Shown piece by piece: positions 53,026-62,403 of a DNA stretch of 64,000 nt. The notes beneath the pieces are model-generated. The model ran no database searches. It was not told the DNA's origin and worked only from the letters and a program-made list of their open reading frames with translations. This DNA is from Chitinophaga sp. CF418. GTDB lineage: Bacteria; Bacteroidota; Bacteroidia; Chitinophagales; Chitinophagaceae. The position numbers were made by a program, and so were the translations under genes. Each line of letters opens with the position of its first letter. The stretch's first letter is position 1. The stretch is from assembly GCF_900142925.1 (NCBI RefSeq), contig NZ_FRCN01000007.1:1-64000 (forward strand), written 5' to 3'.

Positions 53026-54354
53026 ATGACTAATAAAACGGTGTTTTTCTGGGCTTTTGTAGTGGCCCTGGGTGGTTTCCTCTTCGGTTTCGATACCGCG
53101 GTTATTTCCGGTGCTGAGCAGTCTATTCAGCAATACTGGGGTTTATCTGAAGTGCAACATGGTCTTACGGTATCTATCGCTTTAATAGGTACGGTATTCG
53201 GCGCCCTGGGAGGCAGCATTCCTTCCGACAGGCTGGGACGAAGGTCTACGCTTTTACTGGTAGCGGCCATTTACCTGTTCTCCGCCATTGGGACGGCGCT
53301 AGCCACCAACTGGTATCTTTTCCTCTTATGCCGTTTTATTGGAGGGCTGGGAGTAGGGGCATCTTCTGTTACTGCCCCGGTTTATATCTCTGAGGTATCG
53401 CCGGCGAAGTACCGGGGACGTATGGTGGCCCTGTTCCAGTTCAATGTAGTGTTTGGCATCCTGGTGTCGTACCTGTCCAATTACCTGATAGGTATGGGCG
53501 GCGACAGTTCCTGGCGGCTGATGCTGGGCATCCAGGCAGTACCTGCGGGCCTTTTCCTGGTGTTGCTGAAGTGGGTGCCTGAAAGTCCCCGGTGGTTGCT
53601 GATCAAGGGGCTCAGGGAGCCGGCTGCTATTGCAACCCTGAAAAAGATCAACCCGGAAGGTTATATGTCAGACATCGAAACTATCCGGCAGTCAAAACAG
53701 GTACAGGCAAGTCAGGTACAAAGTGAAAAGCTGTTCACGGCAAAATATAATACGCCGGTGATGCTGGCGGTATTGTTTGCCATGTTCAACCAGGTGTCCG
53801 GCATTAATGCCATCATCTACTATGCTCCCCGCATTTTCGAAATGTCAGGACTGGGCGAGGGATCTTCACTGCTTTCCACTGTTGGGATAGGCATCGTCAA
53901 CTTCATTTTCACCTTAACAGCTATCCGCTTTATAGACAGGATAGGCCGGCGTCAGCTGATGCTGATAGGCACCATTGGCCTGATCGCTACACTGGGCCTG
54001 GTAGCAGTGTCCTTTTATATGCATACCGGCGGTATTGCCGTGGTGTCTTATCTATTGATCTATATCGCATTTTTCGCCTTCTCCCAGGGGGCTGTGATAT
54101 GGGTATTCATCTCAGAGATCTTCCCCAACCAGGTACGCGCTAAAGGACAGACATTAGGCAGCTTTACACACTGGATCATGGCGGCTGTCATTGCTTTCAC
54201 GTTTCCTTATCTGGCCAGCCGTATCGGGGGCGGACATATCTTCCTTTTCTTTTGTGTGATGATGGTCCTGCAGCTGGTATTCGTATTACGTTGGATGCCT
54301 GAAACCAAAGGCAGGACATTGGAAGAGATTGAAATGACGATGGTGGTACACTAA
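53026..54354 (+). CDS. MFS sugar porter, probable fructose importer
   Basis: A 442-aa inner-membrane transporter of the major facilitator sugar porter group with 12 predicted helices. ATG 53026 is chosen; a TTG at 53002 is the only alternative. Signatures are GFLFGFDTAVISGAE in helix 1, DRLGRRSTLLL between helices 2 and 3, PESPRWLLIKG at the end of helix 6, QVSGINAIIYYAPRIFE in helix 7, and PETKGRTLEEIE at the C-terminus. First gene of the plus-strand operon, followed 28 bp later by fructokinase. Its place matches BT1758, the fructose transporter of the B. thetaiotaomicron locus. Confidence 0.92.
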   Translation: MTNKTVFFWAFVVALGGFLFGFDTAVISGAEQSIQQYWGLSEVQHGLTVSIALIGTVFGALGGSIPSDRLGRRSTLLLVAAIYLFSAIGTALATNWYLFLLCRFIGGLGVGASSVTAPVYISEVSPAKYRGRMVALFQFNVVFGILVSYLSNYLIGMGGDSSWRLMLGIQAVPAGLFLVLLKWVPESPRWLLIKGLREPAAIATLKKINPEGYMSDIETIRQSKQVQASQVQSEKLFTAKYNTPVMLAVLFAMFNQVSGINAIIYYAPRIFEMSGLGEGSSLLSTVGIGIVNFIFTLTAIRFIDRIGRRQLMLIGTIGLIATLGLVAVSFYMHTGGIAVVSYLLIYIAFFAFSQGAVIWVFISEIFPNQVRAKGQTLGSFTHWIMAAVIAFTFPYLASRIGGGHIFLFFCVMMVLQLVFVLRWMPETKGRTLEEIEMTMVVH

Positions 54355-54382
54355 ATGAATTTTTCAAATCCTGATTACAGCT

Positions 54383-55300
54383 ATGACAAATTATAACATC
54401 GTAAGCCTGGGAGAGATCCTGTGGGATATATTACCGGAGCAGGAATTGCCGGGAGGCGCTCCACTGAATGTTGCCTATCATCTGCATAAGCATTCACAGC
54501 GGGTGGTATTGGTATCGGGAATAGGGAATGATAACCACGGACAGCGTTTGCTGGACATTATGCAGGAGCATGGACTGGCTACTGATCTTATTCAACGGGA
54601 CAACAGATATGATACAGGCAAGGTGTATGCCCGTATGGATGAAAAAATGGATATGCAGTATGATATTGTGTACCCGGTAGCCTGGGATCATATCAGCTGG
54701 GATGCTACGCTGGAAGCGACGTTCCGGAACGATGACCTGCAATATCTTGTATATGGCAGCCTGCTGGCCAGGAACGACATCTCCCGCAATACATTGGAAA
54801 AAGCCTTGCAGTCCAAAGCCCGTAAGGTACTGGACATCAATTTGCGCGCACCTTATTATTCAAAGGAAACATTGGAATGGTTGCTGCTCAGTTGCGACCT
54901 GTTGAAGCTGAATATTGGTGAACTTGAATTGATCTCTTCCTGGTACAACCAATTTACAACATCAGAAGACAGGATACAGGCGCTGTCTGAGCAATTCAAC
55001 ATTCCCACCATCATCGTTACGCTGGGTAGCAAAGGGTGTATGGGATATATACAGGGAGAATTTTATTACCAGGAAGGACAACCGGTGAAAGTAGCAGATA
55101 CCATCGGCAGTGGAGATGCTTTCCTGGCGGGATTTCTTACCTCTCAGATCCGGAGTTGTACGCCGGCATACAGTCTTGCCTATGCCAATGCACTCGGGGC
55201 CCTGGTAGCATCGAAGCCGGGGGGCTGCCCGGATTATCATCCGCAGGAAATAACAGACATGATCATAAAAAAACAAACATACGTCAGCACGGGACAATAA
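54383..55300 (+). CDS. Fructokinase (PfkB family)
   Basis: A 305-aa cytosolic kinase that should phosphorylate fructose delivered by the MFS transporter. Evidence: N-terminal LGEILWDILPEQELPGGAPL NVAYHL pattern of fructokinases, the C-terminal VADTIGSGDAFLAGFLTSQI with the catalytic Asp in GSGD, and the ATP-site IIVTLGSKGCMGY. Normal length. The stop is directly joined to the reading frame of the following SusC gene, so the operon is continuous. Confidence 0.92.
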   Translation: MTNYNIVSLGEILWDILPEQELPGGAPLNVAYHLHKHSQRVVLVSGIGNDNHGQRLLDIMQEHGLATDLIQRDNRYDTGKVYARMDEKMDMQYDIVYPVAWDHISWDATLEATFRNDDLQYLVYGSLLARNDISRNTLEKALQSKARKVLDINLRAPYYSKETLEWLLLSCDLLKLNIGELELISSWYNQFTTSEDRIQALSEQFNIPTIIVTLGSKGCMGYIQGEFYYQEGQPVKVADTIGSGDAFLAGFLTSQIRSCTPAYSLAYANALGALVASKPGGCPDYHPQEITDMIIKKQTYVSTGQ

Positions 55301-55342
55301 ATGCATTCCACGTATTTCCACCATCAGCTAAAAATTCCAATT

Positions 55343-58300
55343 ATGAAAAGATTATTTTACCTCTTACCTATGCTGTTGTTCAGCATACTGGCAGTAGCAC
55401 AGCAAAAACTCTATCAGGGTACTGTTACCAGTCGTCAGGGCAAAACGCCTTTACCTGGTGTGACTGTACAGGCGGGCAAGTCGAACGCTATTACAGACAA
55501 TGCCGGTCATTTCTCTATCAATGCGGCTCCGGGCGAGAAGCTCACTTTTACCTACCTGGGTATGAAACCAATGACGCAGGAAGTGCCTGCGAATAATGCT
55601 GTACTGTCAATCGAACTGGAAGACAATGCTACTGATCTGAACCAGATAGTCGTGACTGGTTATCAAACGCAGAAAAAAGCCGACCTGACGGGGGCTGTAG
55701 CCGTTGTGAATGTGGCCGAGATCAAAGATATTCCTTCAGGCAATCCGCTGAAAGCCCTGCAGGGAAGAGTGCCCGGGGTAATGATCACGAGTGACGGTGC
55801 TCCCAACAGCGCTGCTACCGTGAGGATCAGGGGGATCGGTACACTGGGGAACAACGATCCTTTATATGTGATAGATGGTATTCCGACCAAGCGTGGATTG
55901 CAGGAACTGAATCAGAATGATATAGAATCAATACAGGTGTTGAAAGATGCCTCTTCTGCTACTATCTATGGTTCCCGTGCAGCAAACGGTGTCATCATCG
56001 TGACTACGAAAAAAGCGAAGAAAGGTTTTAGTAAGATCAATGTAGATGCTTCGTCTTCTTTGCAGTATTACAGTACAAAGCTGAAGACACTGAATACAGA
56101 TGGTCGTGGACGCGCGTATTGGCAGGCGGCTGTAAATGATCACTCAGATCCGAACAATAACCAGATCTATCAGTATGACTGGAATGGTGATTACAGCAAT
56201 CCAGTGCTGAACAGGATCATATTGCCGGAATACATTGATGCTGCGAAGACGATGAAGCCTGCAGATACTTACTGGTATGATCAGATAGCGCAGACATCTC
56301 TCTTACAGAGCTATAATATTTCATTGACCAATGGCGGAGAGAAAGGCAACTCATTCTTTTCCGTAGGTATGTACAACAATAAGGGCATCGTTAAAGATAC
56401 CCGTCAACAGAAGCTTACTGCCCGTTTTAATACAGATTATTCCTTCTTTAAGGGTCGGTTGAAAATGGGAGAGAACCTGTCTGCTACTTATATCAAAGAC
56501 GCATTGGTGCCTGCAACAGATATTCTTTTTGCGGCGCTTGTACAACAGCCGGTAGTGCCTGTGCATTCGGTAGATGGCGGCTGGGGCGGTCCTGCTCCCG
56601 GTATGACGGACAGGCAGAATCCGGTGCGCCTTATTGAAGATAATAAACAGAATAAAAGCCAGTTCGTAAGATTATTTGGTAACGCTTATGCTGACCTGGA
56701 GATCATTCCACGCCTGCATTTCAGGTCAAGCTTTGGTATTGATTACAATGGTACTTTCCAGCGTGTACTGCGTAAGTCATATACTTCCGGTTTCCTTTCT
56801 GATAAGACCAACCAGGTGAATACATCGCAGGATTACAATGGTAACTGGGTATGGCAGAATACCCTCTCTTACAATGTTGCATTGAAAAAACACCGCGTAG
56901 ACTTCCTGCTGGGAGAAGAACAGATCAAATACATGGCGCAGAACTTCTTTGCCAGCCGGCAGGGATATGCGCTGGAGAATATAGACTATGCGTACCTGGA
57001 TGCAGGCACTACACAAAAAGATAATGGCGGCAGCGGCAGTGGGTATACTTTGTTGTCCTATTTCGGTAAGGCGAATTATGTATATGATAACAAGTACCTG
57101 GCTTCTGTAACATTGCGCAGGGATGGTTCTTCCCGCTTCGGAAAAGAGAATCGCTTTGGTACCTTCCCTGCATTCTCCCTGGGATGGCGTGTCAGTGAGG
57201 AAGGCATTGTGAAATCTGCCTTGCCCTTTATTTCCGATCTGAAACTGCGTGCAGGCTGGGGAAGAAGTGGTAACCAGGAGATCGTGAACAATGCTACCTA
57301 TACACTGTATTCGGCCATCTATGGTATTGATCCTACCTGGGACTTTGACAGTGGCAGTGCTTATGATCTTAATGGCAGTGGTACCGGGCAGCTTCCTTCA
57401 GGATATACTTTGATCAGACAGGGCAATGCTGCTTTAAAATGGGAAAGCACGAAAGAAACGAACCTGGGGATTGACTTCGGTTTACTGGACAACCACATTT
57501 CCGGATCGGTTGATTATTTCATCAAGAAGACCTCTGATATCCTGATCAATCCTGCTTACCTGGCGGTGATCGGTGAAGGTGGTTCCAGGTATGTGAATGG
57601 CGCGTCTATGGAGAATAAAGGCCTGGAAGCGTTTGTGACTTATTCCGGTGATATTGCTCCCGGACTTACGCTGACAATGACGGGTAACGTTGCTACTTAC
57701 CGTAACAGGATCACTTACCTGCCGGATGAAGTACTGACTTCATATCCCGGTAATGGTCAGGATAAAACCATCCTGGGGCGCTCTATCAATTCTACATTCG
57801 GTTATGTGGCAGATGGTATTTTTCAGTCGCAGAAAGAAGTGGATGATCATGCCAAACAGATTGGAAAGGGCGTGGGTCGCATCCGTTACAGAGACCTGAA
57901 TGGCGATAAAGAAATCAATGACAAAGACAGGGATTACATCGGTAAGGGAGATCCTGATTTTACGTATGGATTGAATGTGGCACTGGAGTATAAACACTTC
58001 GACCTGTCGTTCTTCCTGCAGGGTATACAGGGTATACAGGTGTACAATACCTATAAGACTTATACTGACTTCGCTTCTATCTGGACAGGCACTAACTGGG
58101 GCCAGCGTACATTAGATGCATGGACACCGCAACATACAGGTACGGCTATTCCTGCTCTGACGCTGGTAGACCGTAACAATGAGAACCGTACGTCTACCTA
58201 TTTCCTGGAGTCAGGGTCTTATCTGAAGTTAAGGAATATACAGTTGGGATATAACTTCAGGCATCTCTTCCACGGACAGTTCCAGACAGCGAGGGTTTAT

Positions 58301-58423
58301 CTGCAGGGCAGCAATCTGTTCACGGTAAAGAGCAAGCGCTTTACAGCCACTGATCCGGAGAATCCTAACAATGCTTATCCTATTCCTGTTATCGGAACGG
58401 TGGGGCTGAACCTGTCATTCTAG
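55343..58423 (+). CDS. SusC-family TonB-dependent fructan receptor
   Basis: A 1026-aa outer-membrane importer from the ATG at 55343 (MKRLFYLLPMLLFSILAVAQ, signal peptide); the frame continues upstream to 55301 with a non-signal sequence. Domains: carboxypeptidase-regulatory-like (about 22-105), plug with SSATIYGSRAANGVIIVTTK near 205-225, and barrel ending VGLNLSF. There is no STN domain, so control is by the hybrid sensor and not by sigma/FecR. With the SusD encoded 21 bp later it should import fructan oligosaccharides. Confidence 0.94.
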   Translation: MKRLFYLLPMLLFSILAVAQQKLYQGTVTSRQGKTPLPGVTVQAGKSNAITDNAGHFSINAAPGEKLTFTYLGMKPMTQEVPANNAVLSIELEDNATDLNQIVVTGYQTQKKADLTGAVAVVNVAEIKDIPSGNPLKALQGRVPGVMITSDGAPNSAATVRIRGIGTLGNNDPLYVIDGIPTKRGLQELNQNDIESIQVLKDASSATIYGSRAANGVIIVTTKKAKKGFSKINVDASSSLQYYSTKLKTLNTDGRGRAYWQAAVNDHSDPNNNQIYQYDWNGDYSNPVLNRIILPEYIDAAKTMKPADTYWYDQIAQTSLLQSYNISLTNGGEKGNSFFSVGMYNNKGIVKDTRQQKLTARFNTDYSFFKGRLKMGENLSATYIKDALVPATDILFAALVQQPVVPVHSVDGGWGGPAPGMTDRQNPVRLIEDNKQNKSQFVRLFGNAYADLEIIPRLHFRSSFGIDYNGTFQRVLRKSYTSGFLSDKTNQVNTSQDYNGNWVWQNTLSYNVALKKHRVDFLLGEEQIKYMAQNFFASRQGYALENIDYAYLDAGTTQKDNGGSGSGYTLLSYFGKANYVYDNKYLASVTLRRDGSSRFGKENRFGTFPAFSLGWRVSEEGIVKSALPFISDLKLRAGWGRSGNQEIVNNATYTLYSAIYGIDPTWDFDSGSAYDLNGSGTGQLPSGYTLIRQGNAALKWESTKETNLGIDFGLLDNHISGSVDYFIKKTSDILINPAYLAVIGEGGSRYVNGASMENKGLEAFVTYSGDIAPGLTLTMTGNVATYRNRITYLPDEVLTSYPGNGQDKTILGRSINSTFGYVADGIFQSQKEVDDHAKQIGKGVGRIRYRDLNGDKEINDKDRDYIGKGDPDFTYGLNVALEYKHFDLSFFLQGIQGIQVYNTYKTYTDFASIWTGTNWGQRTLDAWTPQHTGTAIPALTLVDRNNENRTSTYFLESGSYLKLRNIQLGYNFRHLFHGQFQTARVYLQGSNLFTVKSKRFTATDPENPNNAYPIPVIGTVGLNLSF

Positions 58424-58444
58424 TACCTGTTAAACATGATTACC

Positions 58445-60163
58445 ATGAAACGTTTTATATATCTGCTCACATGCTGTAGCCTGTTATTCGTCAGCTGCAG
58501 CAATTTCCTGGATCAGACGCCACAGGCGGTGGTGTCTGGCGATGATCTCAATACGCCTGAGAACGTAGATAAGATGGTAACTGCCGCTTATGCTGCGTTA
58601 GGCAATGACCACTATACTGCGCCCTATTCAAATATGTGGCCATATGGTAACCTGCGTAGCGGCGATGCTTATAAAGGTGGTGATGGTGCAGGCGATATCA
58701 GTGAATTCCATTTTTATGAAACCTTTGCTTTGAACAGGATAGACAATGGTCTTACGGATCTGCTGTGGTTCCGCCTGTATGTATGCATTGGTCGTACAAA
58801 TGATGCATTGGCACGTCTGAATACCATCAGCGAAGACGCATTCCCTGAAAAGGTGGTGAGGCAGGCAGAAGTGCGGTTTCTCCGTGCGCATTATTATTTC
58901 CTGCTGAAGGTCCTTTTCAAGTATATGCCTTACATTGATGAAACAGTGGCGAAGGAAAATTATCCGGCCATTTCCAATAAAGCGCTGGGGAATGACGAAC
59001 TATGGACGAAGATCGCAGATGATTTTCGTTTTGCAGCTGATAATCTGCCAGCCACACAGCCGCAGATCGGCAGGGTGAATAAATTTGCTGCAAAGGCATA
59101 CCTGGCTAAAACTTTGCTGTATCAGGCTTACAAGCAGGACGAGAACAATACAGTAACCGGAGTCGATGCAGCTACTTTACAACAAGTGAATGCATTGTGT
59201 GATGAGGTGATCAACTCAGGACATTATCAGCTGAATAGTGACTTTGCGAATAACTTTAAATCTGCCACCGAGAATAGCACGGAATCAGTCTTTGCTATCC
59301 AGTATTCAAGAGAAGATGGAACACCGAAAGGCAGACTGGATTATGGTCATGCGCTGAACTATCCGATGAATACAGATTACGGTTGCTGTGGTTTTCATTC
59401 TCCCAGTTATAACCTGGTCAATGCGTTTAAAACTGATGCTACCGGATTACCAATGTTCAATACCTTCAATGATAAGAACATCACCGGTGGCAGCGATTTT
59501 CAGACCAATACATTTGATCCGCGGCTGGACCATACAGTAGCCATACCCGGTCATCCTTACAAGTATGATCCCGGGTTTATCTACCAGCGTTCCTGGGCCC
59601 GTGCTCCGGATGTATATGGCAGTTATCTGAGTTTGAAGGAGGCGGTATTGCCTAATGATGCAGCGTTTCAGAAGATACCTCCTTTTATGTCGAGTTCCAA
59701 GAACTGGGATATCATCCGTTATGACGATGTACTGTTGTTTAAGGCGGAAGCGCTGGTAGAGCTGGGACGGCAGGATGAGGCACTGGCTCTGGTGAACAGC
59801 ATCAGGACGAGAGCGGGCAACAGTACGGGGCTGCTGAGGCAGTCAGATGGTACCTTTACATCCAACTATAAAGTAGATGTATACAAACCGGGTATCAACT
59901 GCACCTGGTCGCAGGACTTCGCCAGACAGGCCGTACGTTGGGAGCGCAGGCTGGAGTTTGCCATGGAAGGGTACCGTTTTTTCGATCTCGTACGCTGGGG
60001 CATTGCGGCCGAATATCTGAATGCTTATTTTGCAGTGGAAAAAACACGGAGCCCGCATCTGGCAGATGCTGCGTTTATCAAGGGAAGGGATGAATATCTG
60101 CCGGTACCATTGAATCAAATGAACTATAGTAAAGGGTTATATAAACAAAATGCTGGTTGGTGA
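58445..60163 (+). CDS. SusD-family fructan-binding lipoprotein
   Basis: A 572-aa lipoprotein from the ATG at 58445 (an ATG at 58436 adds three residues). Lipobox SLLFVSCSNFLDQTPQAVVS. SusD blocks: the EVRFLRAHYYFLLKVLFKYM helix near 145 and the C-terminal RRLEFAMEGYRFFDLVRWG. Lid of the SusCD pump in the fructan locus; the surface it presents is expected to bind levan- or inulin-type chains, which one cannot be told from sequence. Confidence 0.93.
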   Translation: MKRFIYLLTCCSLLFVSCSNFLDQTPQAVVSGDDLNTPENVDKMVTAAYAALGNDHYTAPYSNMWPYGNLRSGDAYKGGDGAGDISEFHFYETFALNRIDNGLTDLLWFRLYVCIGRTNDALARLNTISEDAFPEKVVRQAEVRFLRAHYYFLLKVLFKYMPYIDETVAKENYPAISNKALGNDELWTKIADDFRFAADNLPATQPQIGRVNKFAAKAYLAKTLLYQAYKQDENNTVTGVDAATLQQVNALCDEVINSGHYQLNSDFANNFKSATENSTESVFAIQYSREDGTPKGRLDYGHALNYPMNTDYGCCGFHSPSYNLVNAFKTDATGLPMFNTFNDKNITGGSDFQTNTFDPRLDHTVAIPGHPYKYDPGFIYQRSWARAPDVYGSYLSLKEAVLPNDAAFQKIPPFMSSSKNWDIIRYDDVLLFKAEALVELGRQDEALALVNSIRTRAGNSTGLLRQSDGTFTSNYKVDVYKPGINCTWSQDFARQAVRWERRLEFAMEGYRFFDLVRWGIAAEYLNAYFAVEKTRSPHLADAAFIKGRDEYLPVPLNQMNYSKGLYKQNAGW

Positions 60164-60196
60164 TCTATACTGGCCCATTAAAACATTGTCCATTTT

Positions 60197-61720
60197 ATGA
60201 ATAAGCAACTATTTACTTTCTGGCTGATATGCCTGTTACCATTCACTTTGCTGGCCCAGCAACAGGCGGTTCCCACTCCGCAGTGGCGTCCTGTGTATCA
60301 TTTCACTCCGGCGAAGAACTGGACGAACGATCCTAACGGGTTGATCTACCTGGATGGGGTGTATCATCTCTATTACCAGCACAACCCTTATGCAAACGTA
60401 TGGGGACATATGAGCTGGGGGCATGCTACCAGTACGGATCTGCTGAACTGGAAACATTTGCCTATAGCAATTCCGGAGATAGAAACAAAAGACACTACTA
60501 CCTGGATTTTCTCCGGTTGCGCCGTGCTGGATAAAAACAATACCAGTGGTTTTGGCAGCAATGGCAAAGCGCCGCTGGTGGCTATCTATACGGCAGATCA
60601 ACCTAAACAGCAGAAGGAGTCACAGTTTGTGGCGTTCAGTAATGACGGTGGTCTGACCTTCACCAATTATGCGGGCAATCCGGTAGTGGATATTCATAAA
60701 AAGGATTTCCGTGATCCCAGTGTGATATGGATGGAGGAGCAGCAGCAATGGGTGATGACAGTAGCGGTTCCGCAGGAGCATAAGCTACAGTTCTACAGTT
60801 CAAAAGATCTCAGGAAATGGGACTTGCTAAGTGAATTCGGCGACCAGGGTGATACCCGTAAGATCTGGGAATGCCCGTCTTTGACGCCGCTGTACGTGGA
60901 TGGCGACCCTTCAAAGAAGAAATGGCTGATCATGATCTCATCCGGTAACCAGGATGCGGCTACGGGTATGCAGTATTTCACGGGTGATTTTGACGGGAAG
61001 ACGTTTAAGAATGATAATCCGGCGGAACACCAGCAGTTCGTGGATTATGGCAGGACATTCTATGCTGCTATTCCTTATAATAATCTGCCGGACGGAAAGC
61101 ATACCATGCTGGGCTGGTTGATGCCTTTCGAGACGCAGACCTATCCATGGCGCGGGCAGATGTCCATTGCAAGGGACCTGCTGCTGAAATCAACGCCGGA
61201 AGGCGTGTGTTTATATCAACAGCCTGCATCGGTGTTGAATGCCTCGCTGGAGAAGTTGCCGGCGTCTAAGAAGCTGGTAAAACAGGGGGTGGAGATTGAT
61301 AGTAAAGAGGTGTCATTTAGCAGGGGGAAACAGTTCAATACAAATACCAACTGGATAGATGTTACGTTTACGCCTGGCACAGGAGAGGAATTTGGGCTTA
61401 AAATAGCGCAGGACGGTATGCTTAAGGAGGAAACTGTCATTGGGTATAATAAGGCCCGTAATGAGCTTTATATTGCGAATGTGAAAGGTGGGAAGGTAGC
61501 GCAGACGGATAAACTGAGCGTGAAGCCATCTGAGGGGAAGATCAGGTTGCAGGTGCTGTTCGACAAGTCTTCTGTGGAGGTATTCGTGAATGGTGGCGAG
61601 CGGGTATTGACGACCCTGGTATTCCCTGGTGAAAAAGCTACCGGATGGGGGGTGTTTTCTAAAGGGGGAAAGGTGATGGTGGATACGTTGAAAGTGTGGG
61701 ATTTAGATAATTTACGCTAA
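60197..61720 (+). CDS. GH32 fructan hydrolase (levanase/inulinase/exo-fructosidase type)
   Basis: A 507-aa exported enzyme with a signal peptide ending LLAQ (residue 21). Catalytic signatures are all present: WTNDPNG with nucleophile D45, FRDPSV with transition-state D173, and WECPSL with acid/base E225. The C-terminal beta-sandwich (about 345-500) ends VDTLKVWDL. Length fits a plain GH32 enzyme without extra binding modules. Last gene of the operon. It releases fructose for the transporter and kinase encoded with it; the endo or exo mode and linkage preference are not clear. No lipobox is seen, so it may be periplasmic, unlike surface endo-levanases. Confidence 0.93.
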   Translation: MNKQLFTFWLICLLPFTLLAQQQAVPTPQWRPVYHFTPAKNWTNDPNGLIYLDGVYHLYYQHNPYANVWGHMSWGHATSTDLLNWKHLPIAIPEIETKDTTTWIFSGCAVLDKNNTSGFGSNGKAPLVAIYTADQPKQQKESQFVAFSNDGGLTFTNYAGNPVVDIHKKDFRDPSVIWMEEQQQWVMTVAVPQEHKLQFYSSKDLRKWDLLSEFGDQGDTRKIWECPSLTPLYVDGDPSKKKWLIMISSGNQDAATGMQYFTGDFDGKTFKNDNPAEHQQFVDYGRTFYAAIPYNNLPDGKHTMLGWLMPFETQTYPWRGQMSIARDLLLKSTPEGVCLYQQPASVLNASLEKLPASKKLVKQGVEIDSKEVSFSRGKQFNTNTNWIDVTFTPGTGEEFGLKIAQDGMLKEETVIGYNKARNELYIANVKGGKVAQTDKLSVKPSEGKIRLQVLFDKSSVEVFVNGGERVLTTLVFPGEKATGWGVFSKGGKVMVDTLKVWDLDNLR

Positions 61721-61877
61721 GTAGTTCCGGTTTCAGTATGGGATGTCGGTCGGCGCCTCTCTGGAAGGCTATAGGGCCTTGTCAGGCGAATAGGGATTTG
61801 AATACGGATTGAACAGCGAATCTCTATCGAATGAACGGCCCCTGGTATCTGTATAGTATGTATTCGGTACTACAAGT

Positions 61878-61939
61878 GTACGAGTAGCTTTAACTTACGT
61901 TCAACTTACGTTCTGAACGTAAGTTAAAGCTACTCGTAC
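61878..61939. repeat. 26-bp perfect inverted repeat
   Basis: Arms 61878-61903 and 61914-61939 are exact complements with a 10-base loop that itself repeats the ACTTACGTTC of the left arm. It is about 160 bp after the GH32 stop. No T run follows on either side, so it is not a standard terminator. Confidence 0.85.
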
Positions 61940-62086
61940 TATAGTGTTACACTGTTGATACCGGAAAGACCTTTGTCACAGGTCCAACCCAAAGCCATGG
62001 TAAAGGCATGGATAAAGCATGGGATTGCAGGCCATTTTTGACCCACCTAACGGAGCGCATCCGGATCTCATATTTCCTGTACATGA

Positions 62087-62203
62087 CCAGCATACAAGTT
62101 GCATATGATTAGGATATTCCTCCGTCTTTCCTCCGTTTTTCCTCCGTTTTTTAACGGAAGAAGAACGGAGGAATATCCTGGTCATATGCAACTTACATGC
62201 TGG
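62087..62203. repeat. Long inverted repeat, MITE-like
   Basis: Arms of 39 bases (62087-62125 and 62165-62203) match at 35 of 39 positions; the differences are two adjacent pairs. The 39-base spacer contains further TCCTCCGT repeats and an AACGGA complement. The outer ends are CCAGCAT/ATGCTGG. Size (117 bp) and lack of coding fit a non-autonomous element or a large RNA hairpin. Confidence 0.8.
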
Positions 62204-62274
62204 TTTGATGTAAGCTTAAGCGATCAAAGCGGCAAAAATCCTCAGTTTGCACAAGAGCCTGCCCTGAATGCTCA

Positions 62275-62316
62275 ACCTCACGTTTTTGCATTTTGTCCTC
62301 ACATTTTTGCAGTTTG
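62275..62316 (+). repeat. Two tandem 21-bp units
   Basis: 62275-62295 and 62296-62316 agree at 18 of 21 positions (CCTCAC, then TTTTTGCA, then TTTG). Partial further copies flank them (near 62239 and 62317). Confidence 0.55.
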
Positions 62317-62403
62317 AACACACGATTTTGCGTCCTGTATACATTGTTTCAAACCGCCTTGAATTCTTTCCTGATATTGCCTTGTAGCGATAGAAAAGTG
62401 CCC

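Larger units (their letters stand above)
61721..62403. other. Long intergenic region after the fructan operon
   Basis: 683 bases without a coding gene. Two strong inverted repeats (61878-61939 and 62087-62203) and a 21-bp tandem repeat (62275-62316) fill much of it. ORFs of 67-72 codons on both strands simply mirror the second inverted repeat. Confidence 0.6.

Noticed and set aside
61976-62317. Facing ORFs of about 70 codons on both strands
   Set aside because: Their similar translations come from the inverted repeat at 62087-62203 and not from coding.
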